Shown here: piece by piece, positions 18,484-24,989 of the stretch
How the letters are laid out: each line of letters starts with the position of its first letter
Numbering within the stretch: the first letter of the stretch is position 1
NCBI RefSeq assembly: GCF_022846615.1
Contig: NZ_AP025637.1
Location: 2,009,001 to 2,073,000 of the forward strand
Length of the DNA: 64,000 bases
Source of the DNA: Roseomonas fluvialis
Lineage (GTDB): Bacteria > Pseudomonadota > Alphaproteobacteria > Acetobacterales > Acetobacteraceae
Direction: 5' to 3'
Program-made: the position numbers and the translations under genes
Notes under the pieces: generated by a model
Seen by the model: only the letters and a program-made list of their open reading frames with translations
The model's database searches: none
What the model was told of the DNA's origin: nothing

Positions 18484-19499
18484 CCCGCGCCGTCGTCATC
18501 CATGCCGCCCACGACCTGCGCGTGGAACAGCGCGACACCGGAGAACCCGGGCCCGGCCAGGTGCGCGTGCGGGTCGCGGCCGGCGGCATCTGCGGGTCGG
18601 ACTTGCACTACTTCCAGCACGGCGGCTTCGGCGCCATCCGCGTGAAGCACCCCATGGTGCTGGGGCACGAGGTCGCCGGCGTGATCGACGCGGTGGGCGA
18701 TGGCGTGACCGCGCTCAAGCCCGGCCAGTCGGTGGCGGTGAACCCCTCGCTGCCCTGCGGCCGCTGCCGGTATTGCCTCGAAGGCGCCGCGCAGCACTGC
18801 CTCGACATGCGCTTCTACGGCAGTGCGATGCGCGACCCGCATGTCGATGGCGGCTTCCGCGAATGCCTGGTCTGCGAAGCCGCGCAGGCCGTGCCGCTAC
18901 CCGACGGCCTCGACACCACCACAGCCGCCTTCGCTGAACCGCTCGCCGTCTGTCTGCATGCCGCGCGCCAGGCCGGCCCGCTGCTGGGCCGTCGCGTGCT
19001 GGTCACCGGCTGTGGTCCGATCGGCGCGCTTGCCATCGCCGCCGCGCGCATGGGTGGCGCGCGGGAGATCGTGGCGACCGACCTCAGCGACGCGCCGAAG
19101 GCGATCGCGCTGCGCATGGGCGCGGACCGTTTCCACGCCGATGGCCTCGACGCCTACACCCCCGACAAGGGCTTCTTCGACGTCGCGCTGGAAGCCTCCG
19201 GTAGCCCGCGCGCGCTGCTCGGCATCCTGCCTGTGGCGCGCCCCGGCGGGACCATCGTGCAGATCGGCATCGGCGGTGACGTGCCCGTGCCGATGTCGGT
19301 GCTGGCGGCCAAGGAGATCACCTGGCGCGGCACCTTCCGCTTCCACGCCGAATTCGCCATGGCGGTCGAAGCCCTGGCGGCGCGGCGCATCGATGTCGCG
19401 CCGCTGCTGACCGAACGCTTCCCCATCGAACGTGCGGCGGAAGCCTTCGCCCTGGCCGCCGACCGCACGCGCGCGATGAAGGTGCAGATCGCCTTTTGA
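18480..19499 (+). CDS. zinc-dependent alcohol dehydrogenase (L-idonate 5-dehydrogenase-like)
   Basis: Medium-chain Zn dehydrogenase (339 aa). Catalytic zinc region GGICGSDLHYFQHGGFG with the invariant CGSD, GHEVAGVIDAVGDGV, and a complete structural-zinc loop (CGRCRYCLEGAAQHC). Rossmann motif VTGCGPIGALAIAAARMGG. The sequence type is L-idonate 5-dehydrogenase/sorbitol dehydrogenase, oxidising a secondary alcohol of a sugar acid or polyol. Coupled to the upstream 2-hydroxyacid dehydrogenase, it would suit a sugar-acid pathway. The exact substrate is an inference. Confidence 0.9.
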   Translation: MTRAVVIHAAHDLRVEQRDTGEPGPGQVRVRVAAGGICGSDLHYFQHGGFGAIRVKHPMVLGHEVAGVIDAVGDGVTALKPGQSVAVNPSLPCGRCRYCLEGAAQHCLDMRFYGSAMRDPHVDGGFRECLVCEAAQAVPLPDGLDTTTAAFAEPLAVCLHAARQAGPLLGRRVLVTGCGPIGALAIAAARMGGAREIVATDLSDAPKAIALRMGADRFHADGLDAYTPDKGFFDVALEASGSPRALLGILPVARPGGTIVQIGIGGDVPVPMSVLAAKEITWRGTFRFHAEFAMAVEALAARRIDVAPLLTERFPIERAAEAFALAADRTRAMKVQIAF

Positions 19500-19502
19500 G
19501 GC

Positions 19503-20189
19503 TCAGGCGGCGGCCGGCACCGCGCGCGCCATGCCGCCGAACAGCCCGAGCATCCGCTCGCGCCACGCATGCACGGCGTCATCCGCAGCCAGCAGTTCCA
19601 GCGGGCTCACAACCCGCGCCCACATGAAGCCGCCGAACACGGTGTAGTCGGCATAATCCGGCGCCGCGCCGCCCAGGAAATCCCGCCCGCGAAGCGCATG
19701 GCGCAGCGGCAGCAGGGATGCGCGGAAGGCCGGCAGGCGGTCCTCGCGCCCGGCCGTCACCTCGGACAGCGCCTTGCCGTAGCGCTTCTCGCGGCTGGTC
19801 ACGAAATAGGCGCGGTCCACATCATCCAGCAGCGGCGGAATGTCGGTCACGATCAGCCCGGCGATGCCCGCATGCAGCACCGTATCCGTCCAGGCGCCGA
19901 TGAAGCGGTACGGCTCCGGCGCGCCATGCATCAACGACGGCGCCTGCGGATAGGCGGCGTCGAGATGCCGCGCGATGTCGAAGGATTCGACCACCACGGC
20001 ATCGCCATCCACCAGCACCGGCACCTTGTCGTGCCTGGCGAAGGCCAGGCGCTCGGTCTCGGTGAAGCGCCAGGGCACGCTGTCGAAGTCCAGCCCCTTG
20101 TGCGCCAGCGCCATGCGGCTGCGCCAGCAGAAGGGGCTGAACACGCGCGCAGGATCGCTCCCGCAGAGTTCGAATAATTGCCGAGCCAT
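19503..20189 (-). CDS. glutathione S-transferase family protein
   Basis: GST-fold protein (228 aa). The N-terminal thioredoxin-like domain has FELCGSDPARVFSPFCWRSR at the place of the catalytic loop, KVPVLVDGDAVVVESFDIAR as the conserved cis-Pro and Glu-Ser glutathione-binding stretch, and then an all-helical C-terminal domain. The start at 20189 is the first Met before the GST fold. It lies 22 bp downstream of the TetR gene on the same strand, so the two probably form an autoregulated pair in which the GST is the regulated detoxification enzyme. The ligand or electrophile is unknown. Confidence 0.85.
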   Translation of the reverse strand: MARQLFELCGSDPARVFSPFCWRSRMALAHKGLDFDSVPWRFTETERLAFARHDKVPVLVDGDAVVVESFDIARHLDAAYPQAPSLMHGAPEPYRFIGAWTDTVLHAGIAGLIVTDIPPLLDDVDRAYFVTSREKRYGKALSEVTAGREDRLPAFRASLLPLRHALRGRDFLGGAAPDYADYTVFGGFMWARVVSPLELLAADDAVHAWRERMLGLFGGMARAVPAAA

Positions 20190-20211
20190 CAAGCGTCTCC
20201 CGTTGGTCTGT

Positions 20212-20799
20212 TCATGCGACGCGCGGGTCCAGCAGCGCCAGCGCCTGGCGCGCCGCACCGCGCAGCAAGGCGGGTTCGGGGCGTGCGCGCGCCAGCACGC
20301 GCAACCCCATCACGGTCGTCAGCAGCCCCCGCGCCAGGTCGCGCGCTGATCGCCCGCGGGCTATGCCGCCAGCGCGCTGCCCCGCCACCACGCAGCGGCG
20401 GAAGAACGCTTCGAGTTCCGCCAGGCGCGCCGCGACGATGGCGCCGATCGCCTCGTCATGCGGTGCCACTTCCAGCGCGGTGTTCACCAGCAGGCAGCCG
20501 CGCCGGTCGGCGCAGGACCGCGCCACCACCTCATGCAGGAAGGCCTTGATGGCGTCGCGCGGCGGATGCGTCGCTTCCAGCCGCGCGATGCGCTCGCGCA
20601 TGTTGCGGTCGAGATATCGGTCCAGGCAGCGCGCGAACAGCGCATGCTTGTCGCCGAAGCTGTTATACAGGCTGGCCGCGCCCAGCCCCATCGCCTGGCC
20701 CAGGTCGCGCACCGAGGTCGCCGCATAGCCATGCTCCCAGAAGCGCAGCATGGCGGCATCCAGGGCGGCGTCCTCATCAAAGGCACGGGGTCGGGCCAG
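20212..20799 (-). CDS. TetR/AcrR family regulator with apparent CTG start
   Basis: One-component repressor (195 aa if started at CTG 20799). The in-frame N-terminus reads LARPRAFDEDAALDAAM then LRFWEHGYAATSVRDLGQAM, a textbook TetR start (usually MARPRxFDxDxAL...). The helix-turn-helix continues with GLGAASLYNSFGDKHALFAR. The first in-frame ATG, at 20751, would delete the first helix. No ATG, GTG or TTG exists between the upstream in-frame stop and 20751, but CTG at 20799 has GGAG at 20810-20813. The promoter upstream encloses a palindrome, so autoregulation is likely. It is followed by the GST gene. A sequencing error in ATG is the main alternative. Confidence 0.85.
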   Translation of the reverse strand: MARPRAFDEDAALDAAMLRFWEHGYAATSVRDLGQAMGLGAASLYNSFGDKHALFARCLDRYLDRNMRERIARLEATHPPRDAIKAFLHEVVARSCADRRGCLLVNTALEVAPHDEAIGAIVAARLAELEAFFRRCVVAGQRAGGIARGRSARDLARGLLTTVMGLRVLARARPEPALLRGAARQALALLDPRVA

Positions 20800-20825
20800 G
20801 GCGGGCGGTCTCCGGTCAGGCCGGC

Positions 20826-20854
20826 AGGATATGGAACGAGTGTTCCAGTATCAA
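20826..20854 (-). promoter_or_regulatory. tetR promoter with operator palindrome in the spacer
   Basis: Read on the minus strand: -35 TTGATA (20849-20854), a 17-bp spacer, -10 TATCCT (20826-20831). The spacer contains TGGAAC-ACTC-GTTCCA, a perfect 6-bp inverted repeat (20832-20847). Repressor bound here would block polymerase. The predicted transcript start near 20819 leaves about 20 nt before the CTG start. The -35 touches the stop codon of the upstream CaiB gene. Confidence 0.65.
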
Positions 20855-22095
20855 GCCGCGCTGCGCGGCGCCGTATCCCGCACCACGCCCAACCCCCGCA
20901 GCCGCGCCAATTCCGCGGCCCCCAGCACCGGCCCCAGAACCTCGTCATTGTGCTCGCCGATGCGCGGAGCGGGGCGCGCCAGAACGCCAGGCGTGCCGGA
21001 CAGGCGTGGCACCATGCCGTGCATCGGCAGCCAGCCGCCGGGCATGTCGTCGTCCGGCACTTCGATCAGCGCCTCACGCTCGATCGTGTACGGGTCGGTC
21101 TCCAGCATGGCGGTGTCCATGATGGGGCCTATGGTCACGCCGGCGCGGTCGAAATGCGCGACGTTCTCCGCCAGCGTGCGCTGCCCGATCCAGCCGCCGA
21201 TGATCGCATCCAGCTCCTGCCAATGCTGCAGGCGTGCGGGGTTGTTCACGAAGCGCGGGTCGGTCACCAAATCCGCGCGATTGATCGACCGGAACAGCTT
21301 CTCCGTCATCCCCTGCGTGGAGGCCGACAGGCACACCCACCCGCCATCGGACGTGCGGTACGCATTGCGCGGCGAGGTATTGGTCGACCGGCTGCCGGTG
21401 CGCGCCTTGCGCTTGCCGGTGATGCGCCAATTCGCCACCTGCGGTTCCAGCACGCTGAACAGCGGTTCGAACAACGACACGTCCAGCACCTGCCCCCCGC
21501 CGCCCGCTTCCGCATGGCGCAGCGCGATCATCGCGACGGATGCGCCATACAGTCCCGCATAGGCATCGCCCATGAACATCGGCGGCAGCACCGGCTCGCG
21601 GTCGTCGAAGCCGTTCACCGCGGCAAAGCCGGAATAGCCCTCGACCAGCGTGCCGAAGCCCGGCTTGTGGCGATACGGCCCGTCCTGCCCCCAGCCGGAG
21701 ATCCGCACCACCACCAGCGCGGGATTGATCGCCAGCAGGTCGGCAGGCGCCAACCCCATCGCCTCCAGCACGCCCGGGCGGAAGGATTCCACGAACATCG
21801 TGGCGCCCTTCACCAGCGCCTTCACCGCCGCGATCCCCTCCGGTCGCTTGAGGTCCAGCGCCACCGACTTCTTGTTGCGGCAGATGGTCTTCCACGATGT
21901 CTCGACACCGCCGACCCGCCAGGCGCGCAGCGTGTCGCCCTCGGGCGGTTCGACCTTCACGACCTCCGCACCATGGTCGGAGAACACCTTGGTCAGCACA
22001 TTGCCCGCCACCAGGCGCGACAGGTCCACCACCCGCACGCCCTCCATGGCGCCGCGCGCGGCCGGGTCGAACGCCTTGCGATGGATCTGCACCAC
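20851..22095 (-). CDS. CaiB/BaiF family (class III) CoA-transferase
   Basis: Class III CoA-transferase (414 aa) that moves CoA between carboxylic acids. N-terminal block KAFDPAARGAMEGVRVVDLS, followed by RLVAGNVLTKVFSDHGAEVV and KVEPPEGD, then RNKKSVALDLKRPEGIA, FVESFRPGVLEAMGL, the conserved catalytic-site loop GDAYAGLYGASVAMIAL (with the family Asp), and PAPRIGEHNDEVLG at the end. The GTG at 22095 is preferred over ATG 22047 because it has GAAGG upstream and keeps the conserved KAFDP segment. It lies 5 nt after the Bug receptor stop, so uptake receptor and CoA activation of the acid are probably co-expressed. Confidence 0.9.
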   Translation of the reverse strand: MVQIHRKAFDPAARGAMEGVRVVDLSRLVAGNVLTKVFSDHGAEVVKVEPPEGDTLRAWRVGGVETSWKTICRNKKSVALDLKRPEGIAAVKALVKGATMFVESFRPGVLEAMGLAPADLLAINPALVVVRISGWGQDGPYRHKPGFGTLVEGYSGFAAVNGFDDREPVLPPMFMGDAYAGLYGASVAMIALRHAEAGGGGQVLDVSLFEPLFSVLEPQVANWRITGKRKARTGSRSTNTSPRNAYRTSDGGWVCLSASTQGMTEKLFRSINRADLVTDPRFVNNPARLQHWQELDAIIGGWIGQRTLAENVAHFDRAGVTIGPIMDTAMLETDPYTIEREALIEVPDDDMPGGWLPMHGMVPRLSGTPGVLARPAPRIGEHNDEVLGPVLGAAELARLRGLGVVRDTAPRSAA

Positions 22096-22100
22096 GCCGG

Positions 22101-23078
22101 TCAGCCTTCTGGCCGGATGTTCGCGGCCTGCGCCACCTCGCGCCAGCGGTCGTATTCGGTGCGCAACAGCGCGGCGAAGTCGGCCGGCGACATCGGCGAG
22201 GGCCGCGCGCCTTCGGCCTGGAACAGCCGCGCCATGTCCGGTTCCGCGAGCGCCGCATTCGTCTCGCTGTTCAGCCGCGCCAGGATCGGTTCCGGCAGCC
22301 CCTTCGGCGCGAACAGGCCCCACCAGATGTCGCTCTCGTAGTCGATCCCCTGCTCGCGCACGGTCGGTGCCGGGCGCGACCCCTCCGGCGCGCCGGGCGC
22401 GGTATAGGCCAGCAGCCGCACCCGCCCGTCGCGCACCACGCCCGCCGCGCTCGGCATGGTCGTGATCAGCACCGGGATATGCCCCGCCACCAGGTCGTTC
22501 ACCGCGGGCGGCATGCCGCGGTAGGGCACGTGGTTCATGCGGATGCCCGCGCGCAGGCAGAAATACTCGGTGACGAAGTGGTTGATCCCGCCTGGACCGG
22601 ACGACCCGAAATCGATCGACCCCGGCCGCTCGCGCGCCATGCGTACCAAGTCTGCCAGCGTGCGCGCCGGGAAGTCCAGGTTGGTCAGCACGATGAAGGG
22701 CGACCGTGCCAGCAGCGCCACCGGCGTGAAATCCCCCAGCACCGTCCAGGGCACGCGCTGCGCGATCGACGTCGTCATGAAGGACGACGATGAGACCATC
22801 AGCGTGTAGCCATCCGCCGGCGCCTGCGAAACCGCCGTGGCACCGATGGCACCCCCCGCGCCGGCGCGGTTCTCGATCACCACCGGCTGCCCCAGGCGCT
22901 GCTGCAGCCGTTCGGCCAGCGGGCGCGCCACCACGTCGTTCGACCCGCCGGGCGGGAAGGGCACCACGATGCGCACCGGCCGGTTCGGCCAGGCCCCTTG
23001 CGCGCGCACCGCCGGTGCCGCCAGCAGGCCCACCCCTGCCAGCAGCGTGCGCCGTCCAATCCCGTCGATCATCCGCAT
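22101..23078 (-). CDS. Bug/TctC family periplasmic solute receptor
   Basis: Solute receptor (325 aa) with signal MRMIDGIGRRTLLAGVGLLA plus APAVRAQ (twin Arg present). Mature start GAWPNRPVRIVVPFPPGGSN, then VVIENRAGAGG, ADGYTLMVSSSS, GPGGINHFVTEYF and VPYRGMPPAVND. GGGAAGGA precedes the ATG at 23078. It is first in an operon with the CaiB-type CoA-transferase, pointing to uptake and CoA-activation of an organic acid. No TctA/TctB is nearby. Confidence 0.92.
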   Translation of the reverse strand: MRMIDGIGRRTLLAGVGLLAAPAVRAQGAWPNRPVRIVVPFPPGGSNDVVARPLAERLQQRLGQPVVIENRAGAGGAIGATAVSQAPADGYTLMVSSSSFMTTSIAQRVPWTVLGDFTPVALLARSPFIVLTNLDFPARTLADLVRMARERPGSIDFGSSGPGGINHFVTEYFCLRAGIRMNHVPYRGMPPAVNDLVAGHIPVLITTMPSAAGVVRDGRVRLLAYTAPGAPEGSRPAPTVREQGIDYESDIWWGLFAPKGLPEPILARLNSETNAALAEPDMARLFQAEGARPSPMSPADFAALLRTEYDRWREVAQAANIRPEG

Positions 23079-23207
23079 CTGTCGCGTTCCTTCCCGTTGG
23101 CACCCAGTCTTGCCCATCCCCGCGCGCGCCGGAAGCACCGCGCCATGAACCCCGTGTTCACCCGCGCCATGCCACACCCGCCCCAGGGACCAGGAGGGTC
23201 TTTGCCC

Positions 23208-23708
23208 ATGCCCGAGGACCGGCCGTTCCGCGAATGGCCGCTCGAACAACTGGCCGAGCAGGCCATCCTGCATGCGTCCAACCAGGCCGTGCTGGCCGGC
23301 CTGGCGGTCGAGGTCGCGCATCGTCCCGGCACGCGCGCGCGTGCCCTGCACGCCCGCCTGCAGCGCCTGCACGAGGAAGCCGGCGCCGCGCCACGCGGCC
23401 AGGCCGTGGCCGAATTGCGTGACTTGCTCGCCAGCGCGGCCGCCGAGATCGCCCGCCTGCGCAGCGCGCTGGCCTTGGCCGAGGTCCGCCTGGTCCAGGC
23501 CCAGGACGGTGCGCCAAGCGAACTCGGCCCGCATCGGCGCGTCTACCTCACGCCCGATGCGCCGGCCTGGCTGGTCAGCGAGGTGCGCCGCGCCTTCCGC
23601 CGCCGCTACCACCCCGACAGCCACGGCAACGCCAACCGCCGCGGCCGTGCCGAGGAAGTCTTCAAGCGCGCCGAGGCGGTCTTCGCCGAGATCGAGCGAC
23701 ACGGCTGA
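23208..23708 (+). CDS. hypothetical protein with C-terminal J-domain-like HPD module
   Basis: Small basic protein (166 aa). The middle (about 40-100) is Ala/Leu/Glu/Arg-rich and probably coiled coil (AAEIARLRSALALAEVRLVQ). The last 60 residues resemble helices II-III of a DnaJ domain: VYLTPDAPAWLVSEVRRAFR, then YHPDSHG with HPD at residues 135-137, then RAEEVFKRAEAVFAEIE. The strong AGGAGGG at 23192-23198 fixes the start at ATG 23208. A co-directional paralogue lies 250 bp downstream. A DnaK co-chaperone role is possible, but the usual helix I is absent or replaced, so function is unknown. Confidence 0.75.
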   Translation: MPEDRPFREWPLEQLAEQAILHASNQAVLAGLAVEVAHRPGTRARALHARLQRLHEEAGAAPRGQAVAELRDLLASAAAEIARLRSALALAEVRLVQAQDGAPSELGPHRRVYLTPDAPAWLVSEVRRAFRRRYHPDSHGNANRRGRAEEVFKRAEAVFAEIERHG

Positions 23709-23896
23709 CCGCGTGTTCGGCACGTCCGGCATCGGCGCCCACCCGCGCATCGGGCCGAATGGCTAGGCGCCGCCGGACACCCCGAATGCGGCACACGGCG
23801 CGTTCCCGAACCGGCGCTGATCCGCCGTCTCCGGAGCGAGTCTTTCGCCCGCGAAAACAACCATGAAGTGTGTGGCCCCAACCCCTGATGCGTAGA

Positions 23897-23913
23897 AGTC
23901 TTGTCGCAAGACT
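23897..23913. promoter_or_regulatory. hairpin/operator in an AT-rich block upstream of the second J-like gene
   Basis: Perfect 7-bp inverted repeat AGTCTTG-TCG-CAAGACT. It sits in 23850-23945, the most AT-rich stretch nearby, which ends with TCAAAAATAATGATG. It could be an operator or a 5' leader hairpin of the following gene. The 200 bases before it hold no supported gene. Confidence 0.35.
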
Positions 23914-23954
23914 GCTATGTCTCAAAAATAATGATGGGCTCGAACCCCCAATCG

Positions 23955-24506
23955 ATGTCGGATACGTCCGCCCTCGCGAACAAGAAGGCCCTGACCAACT
24001 GGCCGTCCTCGCGGCTGCTCGAATGCGCCGAGGCGCATCCGCACGACATCGAACTGCTGGCCTTCATCCTGGGCGAACTCGGCCGGCGCGATGTCGAGGT
24101 CGCGCAATCCGCCGCGCGGCGCGTCTCCCAGTTGCTGAACCGCGCCGAGAGCGGTGCCGCCGAGAACCCCACCGCGGCCGCCATCGAACGCGATGGCCGC
24201 CTGGAGCACCTGCGCGCCCGCCTCGAGGCGACCGAGCAGCGCCTGCGCGAGGCTGAAAGCCGCGCCGCCGCCGCCGAGCGCGCCCTGGCCACCGAGGCGC
24301 TTCCCGCGCGCAGCAACGGGTTGCTCCGCCGCGTGCACCTGGCCGAGACCGCGCCCGCCTGGCTGGTCGATGCCGCGCGGCGCGCCTTCCGCCTGCGCTT
24401 CCACCCCGACCGCTTCGCCGACCCGGCGATGAAGTCGCGGGCGGAGGAGACCTTCAAGGAAGCCGAGGAAGTCTTCCGCCAGATCACGACGAGCCACGGC
24501 GGCTGA
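23955..24506 (+). CDS. hypothetical protein with C-terminal J-domain-like HPD module (paralogue)
   Basis: Paralogue of the gene at 23.2 kb (183 aa from ATG 23955). An N-terminal helical part (SSRLLECAEAHPHDIELLAF) is followed by an Arg/Glu/Ala coiled-coil region (LRARLEATEQRLREAESR) and the same C-terminal module: VHLAETAPAWLVDAARRAFR, FHPDRF with HPD at residues 150-152, and RAEETFKEAEEVFRQI. Start uncertain: ATG at 23931 or 23934 and TTG at 23901 are in frame, and none has a clear ribosome-binding site. Neighbours give no functional hint. Confidence 0.72.
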   Translation: MSDTSALANKKALTNWPSSRLLECAEAHPHDIELLAFILGELGRRDVEVAQSAARRVSQLLNRAESGAAENPTAAAIERDGRLEHLRARLEATEQRLREAESRAAAAERALATEALPARSNGLLRRVHLAETAPAWLVDAARRAFRLRFHPDRFADPAMKSRAEETFKEAEEVFRQITTSHGG

Positions 24507-24521
24507 CCCGCCGCGGGGGCG

Positions 24522-24989
24522 CTACAGCGCCGCCGCCGCCTCCAGCACCTGCGCCGCATGCGCCTCCGGCTTCACCTTCCGCCAGACCTTCACGATCTTC
24601 CCGTCCGCGCCGACCAGGAAGGACGACCGCTCCATCCCCATATACGTCTTGCCGTACATCGATTTCTGCACCCACACGCCATAGGCCTCGGCCACCGTGT
24701 GGTCCTCGTCCGACGCCAGCGGGAATTCCAGCGCGTACTTCTTCGCGAACTTCTCGATCGGCGCCATCGGGTCCGGGCTGACGCCGATCACCTCGATCCC
24801 GATCTTCCCAAGTGCGGGCAGCGCCTCCTGCACGCCGCAGGCCTGCTTGGTGCAGCCTGGCGTATCCGCCTTCGGGTAGAAATAGATCAGGTAGGGCTTG
24901 CCCTTCAGTCCGGCGGAGGACACCTCGCGCCCGCCGCTCGCCTTCATCTTGAAGGCAGGTGCCTTCTTGCCCTCGACCAACTCGCTCAT
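24522..24989 (-). CDS. bcp: thioredoxin-dependent peroxiredoxin, Bcp/PrxQ type
   Basis: Cytoplasmic thiol peroxidase (155 aa) that reduces H2O2 and organic peroxides using thioredoxin. The active-site strand reads YLIYFYPKADTPGCTKQACG, with peroxidatic Cys in TPGCT and resolving Cys five residues later (CTKQAC), the PrxQ alpha-helix two-Cys arrangement. FPLASDEDHTVAEAYGVW and GMERSSFLVGADGKI (conserved Arg) follow. The ATG at 24989 overlaps the glnE stop by 4 nt, so it is translated with glnE. Confidence 0.94.
   Translation of the reverse strand: MSELVEGKKAPAFKMKASGGREVSSAGLKGKPYLIYFYPKADTPGCTKQACGVQEALPALGKIGIEVIGVSPDPMAPIEKFAKKYALEFPLASDEDHTVAEAYGVWVQKSMYGKTYMGMERSSFLVGADGKIVKVWRKVKPEAHAAQVLEAAAAL

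Noticed and set aside
20484-20948. Alternative minus-strand frame overlapping the TetR start
   Set aside because: It lies in a different frame from the helix-turn-helix sequence and has no family features. The in-frame CTG explains the conserved N-terminus better.
22047-22047. ATG start for the CaiB-type gene
   Set aside because: It lacks a ribosome-binding site and would drop the conserved KAFDP segment. GTG at 22095 is better placed after the upstream stop.
23896-23955. A tRNA gene on the minus strand
   Set aside because: Only a T-arm-like string is present. No anticodon arm, D arm or acceptor stem could be folded around it.
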